NCBI RefSeq assembly: GCF_002885975.1
Contig: NZ_POSP01000001.1
Span: 434,001 to 498,000, forward strand
From: Paucibacter aquatile
GTDB lineage: Bacteria; Pseudomonadota; Gammaproteobacteria; Burkholderiales; Burkholderiaceae_C
Direction: 5' to 3'
DNA: 64,000 nucleotides
The notes beneath the pieces were generated by a model, which was given only the letters and a program-made list of their open reading frames with translations, was not told the DNA's origin and did no database searches. Below are positions 51,890 to 60,262 of the stretch, piece after piece. Numbering within the stretch: position 1 is the first letter of the stretch; each line of letters starts with the position of its first letter. The position numbers were made by a program, and so were the translations under genes.

Positions 51890-52384
51890 CTACTTGGCTT
51901 CTTTGTACTCGCCAAGCCCGCGACTTGCGGGAACAACCTCCAAGGTGTTGGAGGTGATTGTTGGGAAGACCGCGACGAGCTTGTGAGGCGTATTCACCAC
52001 CAGTTGATGCTTCGACTCGAAGTTGACCATGTCCTGGTGCACTAGAGTAATTTCGTAGGTGCCAAACGGAAGCAGGGTAGCAAGGAACTCCCCAACGTGC
52101 ACTTGTCCGAGCCCCTTACCGTTCACCGCGATGTTGATGCGCCCTGTTCCTGCCATTTTCCAAAGGTCACGGTCCAGCCCATGTACGTTGCGCAAGTCGG
52201 AGTCATTGCGGTAGATCTTTGGGTTCTCGTTCAGGAACACGACCTTGCCAAGGTTGGCTTCGGTTGAAGGAGCCATCGGTGAACCTGCCGCTAGAGGCAG
52301 CTCTTTGGCTATGGGTGCAAGGCTGCAGCCAGTGATCGAAATCGAGAGCGCTATTGCTGAAAGGATCGCCAGTATTTGACTCAT
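51890..52384 (-). CDS. Lipoprotein, DUF2846-like
   Basis: A 164-residue lipoprotein with the signal LAILSAIALSISITGC and a Cys at the lipobox. The mature part has KVVFLNENPKIYRNDSD, INIAVNGKGLGQVHVGEFLA and LLPFGTYEITLVHQD, the strand pattern of DUF2846-type lipoproteins (a short beta domain with a small-protein ligand of unknown nature). GAGGAGA stands 8 bases before the ATG at 52384. Codon use and GC are lower than in the flanking genes, consistent with acquired DNA. Confidence 0.8.
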   Translation of the reverse strand: MSQILAILSAIALSISITGCSLAPIAKELPLAAGSPMAPSTEANLGKVVFLNENPKIYRNDSDLRNVHGLDRDLWKMAGTGRINIAVNGKGLGQVHVGEFLATLLPFGTYEITLVHQDMVNFESKHQLVVNTPHKLVAVFPTITSNTLEVVPASRGLGEYKEAK

Positions 52385-52445
52385 TCGTGTTCTCCTCGTG
52401 TGAGTTGTCGTTGAAAATTCTCCGACGAGCATATCGTCATGTGAG

Positions 52446-52514
52446 GTCGAACGTTCGCGGTAAGCGGACCATCCAGCGTAGCTGGCGCAGGTCCGCTTGA
52501 CCAAAAGGTTAAAG
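52446..52514 (-). repeat. Integron attC-like palindrome
   Basis: Read on the minus strand: CTTTAAC, 8 bases, CAAGCGGACC, a 20-base centre with CCAGC-TAC-GCTGG, GTCCGCTTA, 8 bases, GTTCGAC. The two 8-base spacers, the CAAGC/GCTTA boxes and the stop codon of the upstream gene lying inside the first core string are the layout of attC sites. The right core (GTTCGAC) departs from GTTRRRY, and the long arms pair perfectly without the usual unpaired base, so the call is tentative. Confidence 0.5.
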
Positions 52515-52793
52515 CGCAGGGGGCAAAACATGACCGACTCCCTTCGTGCCACCTTCCCACACCGTGAATTTGGCGCCTGCGAGGAAGTGCTGCTTAGCTT
52601 CTGGGACGAGCAACTGGACCGTCGCTCGAAAGCATTCACCCGGCGCAGGGGCATCATCAAACTGCATTCGCGCAGACCAATGCTCGTCTTTGATGCCGAG
52701 GACAGTTCGCCATTCGCCCGACACCAAAGGGCCGACGCGCCCTCCATCCTCCGCAGATAGCAGGTGGATCTCGGCGAGGAAAGTTTCGGGCAT
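52509..52793 (-). CDS. Stand-alone EF-Tu domain III-like protein
   Basis: A 94-residue protein whose whole length resembles the C-terminal beta-barrel domain of elongation factor Tu: FLAEIHLLSAEDGGRVGPLV, SGEWRTVLGI, ATVQLLVPEAKQHFLAGAKF and TVWEGGTKGVGHV (EF-Tu: ...RFAIREGGRTVGAGVV). The GTPase domain is absent. Function unknown; a role in binding tRNA or protein partners would be guesswork. Its stop codon is embedded in the attC-like site. Confidence 0.7.
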   Translation of the reverse strand: MPETFLAEIHLLSAEDGGRVGPLVSGEWRTVLGIKDEHWSARMQFDDAPAPGECFRATVQLLVPEAKQHFLAGAKFTVWEGGTKGVGHVLPPAL

Positions 52794-52998
52794 GCGCTTT
52801 GACGCTAATTTTGGACGACAAAATTACGACCGAACCTCGGCGTCATCAACGGCTCGAAGCATCGATTGCTTGAGGCAAGCGCTTGATTTGGCATTGTTTC
52901 CTTCTCTTGGGGATCGGGTAAAGGGCTACCAAAAGAACGACAAAAGCATCACAGGGTTGCATCTGATTTGGCGCTCCGATTTCCCCAAACTCCCTTGC

Positions 52999-53421
52999 TC
53001 ATGCCTTGGCCGATTCCGGCAACCCAAACACCCGATCAAACGCCCACGTGAAGACAATCGCGTAGACGAAGAAAAACGCCAGGATGGCCAGGTCGGCGAT
53101 CAGGGCTTCGAGCAGGCTGATATCCAGCCACCAGGCCATCAGCGGCACCAGGAACAGCACCAGCCCGCCTTCGAAACCGATGCCGTGCAGCAGGCGTCGA
53201 CCCAAGGACCGGCCCTTGACCGTTTGACGCGCCTCCCAGCGTTCGAACAGGGCGTTGAAGACATAGTTCCAGGCCAGGGCGATGCTGGACATGGCCAGGG
53301 CCAGCAGGGCCGAAGACTGCAGGGAGGTGGCAAACATCCATGCGACGGCCGGGCCGACCATGGCCACGGCGATGGCTTCGTACAAAAGGGCTTGAAGGAC
53401 GCGGCGTTGGCGGGGGGTCAT
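52999..53421 (-). CDS. PACE family multidrug/biocide efflux transporter
   Basis: A 140-residue inner-membrane protein made of two tandem bacterial transmembrane pair domains, four spans in all. The first pair has LQALLYEAIAVAMVGPAVAW with the Glu that in AceI is needed for chlorhexidine transport, and the second RRLLHGIGFEGGLVLFLVPL with the conserved H-x3-F-E. Spans end in AWNYVFNALFERWE and FTWAFDRVFGLP, as in the family. The start overlaps the stop of the EamA gene by 4 bases, suggesting co-translation. Confidence 0.9.
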   Translation of the reverse strand: MTPRQRRVLQALLYEAIAVAMVGPAVAWMFATSLQSSALLALAMSSIALAWNYVFNALFERWEARQTVKGRSLGRRLLHGIGFEGGLVLFLVPLMAWWLDISLLEALIADLAILAFFFVYAIVFTWAFDRVFGLPESAKA

Positions 53422-54389
53422 GGGCCCGGAGTGTCGCAGGACGGCGGGTTTTGCCCGGCCTTCTTGCCTGTGACGGCGGCCTGCCGCCGCCCCAGCACCC
53501 AGATGCTGACCAGCAGCAAAGCGCCGCCCAGCCATTGGCTGGCCCTCAAGCTCTGGTTCAGGAGCAAGGCTGAGAGCAGCACGGCGGTCAGCGGCTCCAT
53601 CAAGGTGGCCACGGTCAGGGTGCTGGGGCTCAGGCGTGCCGCGCCCCAGCTGAAGGCCAGCAAGGCCAGCGCGGCAGTCACCAGGCCCAGGTACAAAAAC
53701 CAGGCTTGCGGCGGAATCGAGTCGGGCCAGTGAAACGGGCGGATCAGCGCGAACAGGCTGGTGCTCACTGCCGCGATGACGGTGAGGCAGGCGCTCGATG
53801 GGCCGGGGCCCATGCTCACCGAGAGGCGCGAGCTCACCAGCGTGAAGCCCGTGTACAGCAGCGCCGATGCCACCGAGAAGGCGACACCGATCCACAGGTT
53901 TTGCGTGTGCCCGACATCGATGCCGGCGCCATGGCCGAGCACCAACATCACTGTGCCAGCCAGGGCCGCGCACAGGGCAGCGAACAGGCCCAAGCCCGGC
54001 GCCTCGGTGCCCCGGGCCAGGCCGATCAGCGTCACCAGCACGGGCGGCAGGCACAGCGCAATCAAGGTGGGCACCGAAGGGCCGATGCGCTCTATCCCTA
54101 AGAACCAGCACAGCACATAGCCGGCCATGGCGGCGCCGGCCGCCACCAGGGTCAGCCACAGGCTTTTCAACGCGGCCCAGTCGATCTGCCGGCCGTACAC
54201 GGCCAGCAAGACCAGGGCGCCGACGCTGAAGCGCCAGAAGGAAATGTTCTCGGGCGAAAAGCCGTGCCGGCTGACCAGCACATCGACCACCAAGGCGCCG
54301 GTGCCCCAGAGCATGCCGGCCGAGCAGGCCGCCAGCAGGCCCAAGAGGGCCTGGCCTTGGCTGGGCTGCTGTGTGCTTGGATTCATCAA
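53418..54389 (-). CDS. EamA/DMT family transporter
   Basis: A 323-residue membrane protein with ten spans in two EamA repeats (RhaT-like): GMLWGTGALVVDVLVSRHGF and SFWRFSVGALVLLAVYG in the first, SPSTLTVATLMEPLTAVLLS and SQWLGGALLLVSIWVLG in the second. Export of an amino acid or small metabolite is typical. It sits 39 bases after the giant membrane protein gene and overlaps the PACE gene. Confidence 0.92.
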   Translation of the reverse strand: MMNPSTQQPSQGQALLGLLAACSAGMLWGTGALVVDVLVSRHGFSPENISFWRFSVGALVLLAVYGRQIDWAALKSLWLTLVAAGAAMAGYVLCWFLGIERIGPSVPTLIALCLPPVLVTLIGLARGTEAPGLGLFAALCAALAGTVMLVLGHGAGIDVGHTQNLWIGVAFSVASALLYTGFTLVSSRLSVSMGPGPSSACLTVIAAVSTSLFALIRPFHWPDSIPPQAWFLYLGLVTAALALLAFSWGAARLSPSTLTVATLMEPLTAVLLSALLLNQSLRASQWLGGALLLVSIWVLGRRQAAVTGKKAGQNPPSCDTPGP

Positions 54390-54428
54390 GAGGTGTGCCT
54401 TGTGGTGTTGTTGCGGCTTGCGCAGGGT

Positions 54429-57400
54429 TCAGCTGTCAGCACCGCCCCTGGGGCTCGCGGCTTTGCGAGGCGGCGCCTCGCGCCACAGCCCGCCTTCGCT
54501 GAAGCACTCCCAGCCCCATTTCAGCCAGCGCAGCAGCGAGGCGGCCAGCCACAGGGCCCAGAGCAGCATGGCCAGGCGGTACAGCCACAGCGGCGCGCTG
54601 ATCACCCAGGCTTGCGCGGTGCCGGCGCCCGCGCTGAATCGATCCGCGTACCAGCGCAGCAGGCTGGCATTCGATTCATGGCCGGTGATCATTAGATCCG
54701 GCAGGCCCAGCAGGCCGACCTGCAGCGCCTGCAGCAGCACCGCCACAAACCCTAGGGCCCAGAAGCCCAGCAGCAGCTGCAGGCCGATGAAGGGGCCACG
54801 CGCCAGGCCGGGGCCATGCCGCTTGCGCAGCAAGAGCAGCAGAAAGCCCGCCACCACCCAGGCCAGGCCGGACAGGGTCACCGGCGCCAGGCCCAGGCCC
54901 AGCAGCAGCCAGGCCGAGAGCTTCAGCGGCAGGCCCGGCACGCGGCTCAAGCCCAGGGCCAGAATCGCCACCGCCAGCAGCGCGCCCCAGAACAGCACGG
55001 CCGGGCCCAGCAGCGGCCCGCCCAGGGCCAGCACGATGCGGTCGCCCGGCACATGGATCTGCAGGCTGTCGTTCACGCCGGCCGCGCCCAGCTGCACGCT
55101 GGGGCTGCGGAACCACCAGCCCATGCCGCCATCGTCGGCGCGCCAGCGCAGCTCCAGCCGGTGCTCGCCCGGGGTGATGGGCAGCTGCAGGGCGCCGTTC
55201 TTGGCTTGCAGGGGCAGCTCGGCGCCGTCCAGGCTCAGGCCTTGCAGGGCCGCGCCTGCGGGCAGCTGCAGGGTCTGCTGGCCGCCCAGGCTGGAGCGCA
55301 GGGTGGCGCTGAGCTTGAAGTCGCTGCTGCGCGCGCCGGGCGTCACCTCGGTCAGCACCTGGTCCCAGGTCAGGGTGGGGCCGGCCACGCCGGCCGGTCT
55401 GCTCAAATTCAGCGTCAGCTGCTCGCCGGGCCAGGGCCGCCACAGCGGCTGCCAGCGCCCGCCTTGCTGGTGCACCACCGGGGCCAGGCCCTGGTGTTCG
55501 ACATGCCAGAGCGTCGAAGCGTCCAGCGCCCATTGCTCGATCTGCTGGGTGGCCGGGTGGCTCTTCAGCGTCAGTTTCGCTTGCGGGCGCAGCTCGCTGT
55601 CGAACTCCAGCACCTCGGCCGCGCCCAGCTGCACGCTGGCCAGGCCCTCGCTGATCTGCACGCTGTTGTCTTGCACCGCCTCGCCGGGCAGCAGCTGCCA
55701 TTGCACGCGCAGCGGCGCGCGGCTGGGCGCGATGCGCTCGATGCGGGTGTGCACGGTCCAGCGCAGGCCCAGCTCCAGCTGGCGCTGGATGCGCACAAAG
55801 GCGGGCAGGGCATCGCGCGGGTTGTTCTGTGCATCGGCTCCCGCTGCCTCTTTGTCATCGCTTGCGCTCTGCTCGCGCAGCAGGCTCAGCGCGGCGCCGG
55901 GCAGGCCCTGGGCATTGAGGCCTTGCAAGCGCCAGCCGCGCAGCTGGCTCTTCAGCTCTCGCACCGGCAGGGGCAGACTGATGTCCAGCTCCTGCATCGG
56001 CGCGGCGCCGAGATCGGCCTCCATGCTGATCTGGCTGATGCCGGCTTTCAGTGCGATCCAGATCTGGCCCTGGGCATCGCGGCGCAGCGGCGCGGGCTGG
56101 CCGTCCAGCAGCACCTGGCTCGGTTGCCAGGCGCCGGCCTGGCCGGGCAGGGGCAGGGCCACGTCGGCCTGAGCATGGGCTTCCAGGCGCAAGAGCACGC
56201 GCGAGCCTTCGGCCTGCAAGTTCAGGCGCGCCAGCTCGGCGCAGCGCGGCAGGCAATCCGGGGCGGGGCGCAGGCGCTGGCGCATCTCGGCCAGCAAGGC
56301 ATCGGACGGCGGCTGCAGGCCGGTGGGCTTCTGGGCTTTCTCCGAAGGCGCGGGCTTGGCCGGCTCATTCTCGGCATGGGCCGGATCGGCAGGCAGGCTC
56401 AAGCCGAGCGCGAAGGTCAGGGCCAGTGCGGCGCTGGTGCCAGCGCCGGTTCCTGCCCGCCGCGGCCACCAGGGCTGACCCGTGCGGCCGCTGGCCAGGG
56501 CCAGCAGGGCCGCCAGCATCAAGAGCAGGCTGGCCACGCGCAGCAGCGCTGTGCCGGCCGGCGGCAGCAGGTAGAGCTGCAGCGCCTGATCGGCCTGCAC
56601 CGGGCCTTGCCAGACCAGGGCATGCTCTTGCCAATGCCAGCTGGGCAGGCCGGGGCCGGTCTGCACGCGGGCGCTGGGGTCGGCCTGGTCCAAACGGCGC
56701 GGCTCCTTTTGAGGCACGGGCGCAGCATCGCTGACCGCTTCCTTGAGGCGGCTGTAGCTGGAGCCGGCAGGCGCGGGCTCGGCCATCTCGGGCGGCGGGA
56801 TGAAGGGCGGGGCTGCCGCAGGCACTGCTGTTTCAGCCTGGGGCAGGCCATGCGTCATGGCCGGCTGGTCCAAGGCCGGATACATGGCATAACGCAGCTG
56901 GTCCACGCCAAAAGGCAGCAGCAACAAGGCGATGGCCACCATGCAGGCCTGTTCGGCGCGGCGCAGCAGCAGGGCCAGGCGGGCGAACTTGTCGGTCATG
57001 CTGCCCAGGGCCTTGTTGACGGCCATCAGGCCCAGCCAGAACAGCCACAGGAACTGCGGCGCATCGCGCAGATGCCAGCTGCACACCAGGGCGGCGCCCA
57101 GCAGCAGGCCGCGCGGCCAGCCCAGCAGGCGGCCGGCGGCCAAAGCGCTGAGCAGCACGAAGAAAAAGTCCCAGAGCGACCAGGCGCCCAGCCAGGAGCC
57201 AGCCACCCGGTCCGGCCCGCTGGCGTGCAGCAGGCGCCAGCCGGGCGGCAGGTGCAGGGCCGTGCCGGTCGATTGGAAATCACCGCTCCAGCCGCTGGCC
57301 GGCAGGGTCGCATCGCGGGCCCAGCGGCTCTCGGCCGTGATGTTGGCCGTGCCTTGGCGCACCTCGATGCCGTCGGGGGCGTTCGGCTGAGCCGGCGCCG

Positions 57401-58721
57401 ATGCGGCAGCGCTTGGCCCCCGCCTTGTGATCAGCTGATCCTGGCCATCGAGCGCGGCCCGGCCTAGGGCGCCCGGCGCGGCCAGCTCCAGGCGGGTGGA
57501 GCGGCTCAGCTCGCCTTCGATGCGGTCTTGCGCGGTGTAGCCCTGGCCGTCGAAATCAAGCCAGAGCTGGCGTGTGAGGCGCAGCTGATCGGGCGCCGGC
57601 TCGGGGTTGCCGCGCCGGCTTTGCTTGATTTGCAGGGTGGCGCCGGGCGCCATGCGGTAGGCCGGAAAGCTCTGCCAGCTCTCGGGCATGACGGTCTGCT
57701 TGGGGTCCACGGCGGGCACGCCCTCGATGCTGACCACGCGCAGTTCGTTGTGCGCCGAAAAGGCCCAGACCTCCTCGCCCAGCGGGCTTTCGCCGGGCTT
57801 GGGCGCGGCGGCGGGCAGCTGCAGCGCCTGCGGGGGCGCCATGCCGCGGGCCAGCAGCTCCACGGTCCAGCGGCCCGGGCGGGCCTGCACCAGCAGGGCA
57901 CCGTCCTCGCGCAGCCGGGCGGGCAGGGCGCTGCTCAGCGCCTCGGCCACCAGGCCCGGCAGCAGCGCTTGCGGCAGCACCAGCTCGCGGGCGCGGCCCG
58001 AGACGGCCAGCTCGATATGGGTGTTGATGCGCATGGGCACCTGGTCGTCGATCAGGCGCGCGGTGCGCACACTCAAGGCTTCGCTGCTGGCGCTGTCCTC
58101 GCGGCTGGCCTTCAGCCAGAGCCGTCCCTGGGCATCGGGTGTGCGCTTCTGTGCCTGGCCCTCGAGCCAGAAATTGAGCAAGCCCAGATTGGGCGGCAGC
58201 AGCAGGCCTTGCGGCATCTGCGCCCAGGGGATCTGGCCCTCGATGACGTGGCGGCCCGGCTCCAGACGCACGCTGGGCCGGCCCTGGGCCAGCACCACGG
58301 CCAGGGGCTTGCCGGCGCTTTTCACGTCCTGCGGCCAGAGGCTGGGCTTGCTGTTGCCGGAGCCCGCGCCCGGCGCATCGTCGGCCGCTTCGCCGGGCAG
58401 GGGCAGCAGCTGGGCCGTGCCATAGACCTGCACCTCCAGCCGGAAGCTGGCACCACCGGGCCCTGCGCGCAGCTCCAGCCGCGCCGGCCAGAGGCAGTTG
58501 CGCAGCTCGGCCTCACCGGGGCGGCCGGGCTGCAGCGGGCAGAGCTGGCTCTCCTGGCCTTGCAGGGCCCAGGGCAGCCAGTCGCGCAAGGCCGGGGGCA
58601 GCTCTTGCGGGCTCAGGGCGCCGGCTGCGGCGGCCCAGGCGCTGCTGCCGAGCAAGAGCAGGCCCAGCAGGCGCTGCTTTATGCGGCCTTGGACTTGCAA
58701 GGTTTGGGATTCAAGGCTCAT
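54429..58721 (-). CDS. Giant multi-domain membrane protein of unknown function
   Basis: A 1430-residue protein that I do not recognise. A signal sequence (IKQRLLGLLLLGSSAWAAAA) is followed by a long periplasmic, beta-rich domain (about 35-500), a membrane cluster (about 505-605), a Pro-rich stretch, further hydrophobic segments near 732-745 and 760-777, a second periplasmic domain (about 785-1225) rich in paired strands (ELDISLPLPVRELKSQLRG, TPGEHRLELRWR), and a final cluster of membrane spans from about 1235 to 1415. The start is backed by AGGAG 7 bases ahead. EamA and PACE genes follow closely on the same strand. Confidence 0.8.
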   Translation of the reverse strand: MSLESQTLQVQGRIKQRLLGLLLLGSSAWAAAAGALSPQELPPALRDWLPWALQGQESQLCPLQPGRPGEAELRNCLWPARLELRAGPGGASFRLEVQVYGTAQLLPLPGEAADDAPGAGSGNSKPSLWPQDVKSAGKPLAVVLAQGRPSVRLEPGRHVIEGQIPWAQMPQGLLLPPNLGLLNFWLEGQAQKRTPDAQGRLWLKASREDSASSEALSVRTARLIDDQVPMRINTHIELAVSGRARELVLPQALLPGLVAEALSSALPARLREDGALLVQARPGRWTVELLARGMAPPQALQLPAAAPKPGESPLGEEVWAFSAHNELRVVSIEGVPAVDPKQTVMPESWQSFPAYRMAPGATLQIKQSRRGNPEPAPDQLRLTRQLWLDFDGQGYTAQDRIEGELSRSTRLELAAPGALGRAALDGQDQLITRRGPSAAASAPAQPNAPDGIEVRQGTANITAESRWARDATLPASGWSGDFQSTGTALHLPPGWRLLHASGPDRVAGSWLGAWSLWDFFFVLLSALAAGRLLGWPRGLLLGAALVCSWHLRDAPQFLWLFWLGLMAVNKALGSMTDKFARLALLLRRAEQACMVAIALLLLPFGVDQLRYAMYPALDQPAMTHGLPQAETAVPAAAPPFIPPPEMAEPAPAGSSYSRLKEAVSDAAPVPQKEPRRLDQADPSARVQTGPGLPSWHWQEHALVWQGPVQADQALQLYLLPPAGTALLRVASLLLMLAALLALASGRTGQPWWPRRAGTGAGTSAALALTFALGLSLPADPAHAENEPAKPAPSEKAQKPTGLQPPSDALLAEMRQRLRPAPDCLPRCAELARLNLQAEGSRVLLRLEAHAQADVALPLPGQAGAWQPSQVLLDGQPAPLRRDAQGQIWIALKAGISQISMEADLGAAPMQELDISLPLPVRELKSQLRGWRLQGLNAQGLPGAALSLLREQSASDDKEAAGADAQNNPRDALPAFVRIQRQLELGLRWTVHTRIERIAPSRAPLRVQWQLLPGEAVQDNSVQISEGLASVQLGAAEVLEFDSELRPQAKLTLKSHPATQQIEQWALDASTLWHVEHQGLAPVVHQQGGRWQPLWRPWPGEQLTLNLSRPAGVAGPTLTWDQVLTEVTPGARSSDFKLSATLRSSLGGQQTLQLPAGAALQGLSLDGAELPLQAKNGALQLPITPGEHRLELRWRADDGGMGWWFRSPSVQLGAAGVNDSLQIHVPGDRIVLALGGPLLGPAVLFWGALLAVAILALGLSRVPGLPLKLSAWLLLGLGLAPVTLSGLAWVVAGFLLLLLRKRHGPGLARGPFIGLQLLLGFWALGFVAVLLQALQVGLLGLPDLMITGHESNASLLRWYADRFSAGAGTAQAWVISAPLWLYRLAMLLWALWLAASLLRWLKWGWECFSEGGLWREAPPRKAASPRGGADS

Positions 58722-58861
58722 GCCAGCACTCCTGGGCTCCATCAGAGCGCGCAGCTTAACTGCCGGATCACACGGCACACCACGGCGGAGAACCCCAGGC
58801 GCATGTGCGGCCACCGCCCGTAGCGCGAGCCGCTGCCGCCATGGCTGAGACAATGCGAGGC

Positions 58862-60262
58862 ATGAGTCTTGTCGAGTTGCTCTTGCTGTCTTTGTTGGTC
58901 TTGATGCTGCTGGCGCTGTTCCTGCTCTGGCGCCAGGGGCCAGCCAGCCAGGTGGGCGAACAAGACCCGACCCTGCTGCGCCTGCAGCAGCAGCTCAGCC
59001 AAGGCAATGAGCGCCTGGAGCGCGAGCTGCGTGACGAGCTCAGCCGCAGCAGCGCCGCCACGCGGCAGGAGCTGCAGCAAAGCCTGGGCCGCTTCCAGCA
59101 GGCGCTGAGCCAGGGCTTGCAGCAGAGCAACCAGTCCCTGGGCCTGCAGGCGATTGCCGCCCGCGAGGCGCAGGACGCCGCCGGCCAGCGCCTGGCCGAG
59201 CAGCTCGGCCAACAGCTGCGCGCCCTGGCCCAGACCGTGGACCAGCGCCTGGGCCTGATCCAGCAGGACAACGAGAAAAAGCTCGAACAGATGCGCGCCA
59301 CCGTGGACGAAAAACTGCACGCCACGCTGGAGCAGCGCCTGGGCGAGAGCTTCAAACAGGTGGCCGAGCGCCTGGAGCAGGTGCACCAGGGACTGGGCGA
59401 GATGCAGGGCCTGGCGCGCGATGTCGGCTCGCTGAGCCGGGTGCTGGGCAATGTCAAGACGCGCGGCATCTTTGGCGAGGTGCAACTGGCCGGCCTGCTG
59501 GAGCAGGTGTTCACGATGGAGCAGTACGCGGCGAACGTGGCCACGCGGCCGGGTAGCGCCGAGCGGGTGGAGTTTGCAATCCGCCTGCCGGGCCAGCGCC
59601 AGGACGGCCAGCCGCTCTGGCTGCCCATCGACGCCAAGTTCCCACGCGAGGACTACGAGCGCCTGCTCGATGCCCAGGACCGCGCCGACGCGCCCGCCGC
59701 CGAGGCCGCCGCCAAGGCCATCGAGCAGCGCCTGCGCACCGAGGCGCGCAGCATCCGCGAGAAGTACATCGCCCCGCCGCACAGCACCGATTTCGGCATC
59801 CTGTTCCTGCCCACCGAAGGCCTCTACGCCGAGGCCTTGCGCCGGCCCGGCCTGATGGAGGCGCTGCAGCGCGAGCACAAGGTCATGCTGGCCGGCCCGA
59901 CCACGTTGCTGGCCACGCTGAACAGCCTGCAGATGGGCTTTCGCACCCTGGCGCTGGAGAAGCGCTCGGCCGAGGTCTGGGAGGTGCTGGGCGCCGTCAA
60001 GACGGAGTTCGGCAAGTTCGGCGAGGTGCTGGCCAAGACCAAGAAAAAGCTGGATGAAGCCAGCCAGACCATCGATGCGGCCGAGACCCGCACGCGGGTC
60101 ATGACACGCAAGCTCAAGAGCGTGGAAGCACTGCCGGACGATGCCGCCCAGCAGCTGCTGCGCCTGAGCCTGCCGGGGGACGAGGAGCCGCTCAGCGGCG
60201 GCGGAGGTGGTGCCGAGGAGGCACCGCGTCGAGGAGGAGAACGACCGCCTTCAGCTGTTTGA
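58862..60262 (+). CDS. rmuC: DNA recombination protein RmuC homologue
   Basis: A 466-residue membrane-anchored protein of the RmuC family, which limits inversion at short inverted repeats in E. coli. It has one N-terminal span (LLLLSLLVLMLLALFLLW), a long coiled coil (about 35-195) and the conserved nuclease-like core: GSLSRVLGNVKTRGIFGEVQ, LWLPIDAKFPREDYERL, STDFGILFLPTEGLYAEAL, and GPTTLLATLNSLQMGFRTL. The C-terminal 25 residues are Gly/Glu-rich and overlap the next gene. The ATG at 58862 starts the anchor directly; ATGs at 58841 and 58853 are alternatives. Confidence 0.95.
   Translation: MSLVELLLLSLLVLMLLALFLLWRQGPASQVGEQDPTLLRLQQQLSQGNERLERELRDELSRSSAATRQELQQSLGRFQQALSQGLQQSNQSLGLQAIAAREAQDAAGQRLAEQLGQQLRALAQTVDQRLGLIQQDNEKKLEQMRATVDEKLHATLEQRLGESFKQVAERLEQVHQGLGEMQGLARDVGSLSRVLGNVKTRGIFGEVQLAGLLEQVFTMEQYAANVATRPGSAERVEFAIRLPGQRQDGQPLWLPIDAKFPREDYERLLDAQDRADAPAAEAAAKAIEQRLRTEARSIREKYIAPPHSTDFGILFLPTEGLYAEALRRPGLMEALQREHKVMLAGPTTLLATLNSLQMGFRTLALEKRSAEVWEVLGAVKTEFGKFGEVLAKTKKKLDEASQTIDAAETRTRVMTRKLKSVEALPDDAAQQLLRLSLPGDEEPLSGGGGGAEEAPRRGGERPPSAV

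Noticed and set aside
54816..57467. An 883-codon plus-strand frame opposite the giant membrane protein
   Set aside because: The minus-strand frame has signal sequence, membrane spans and a ribosome site; this one has only low-complexity sequence.
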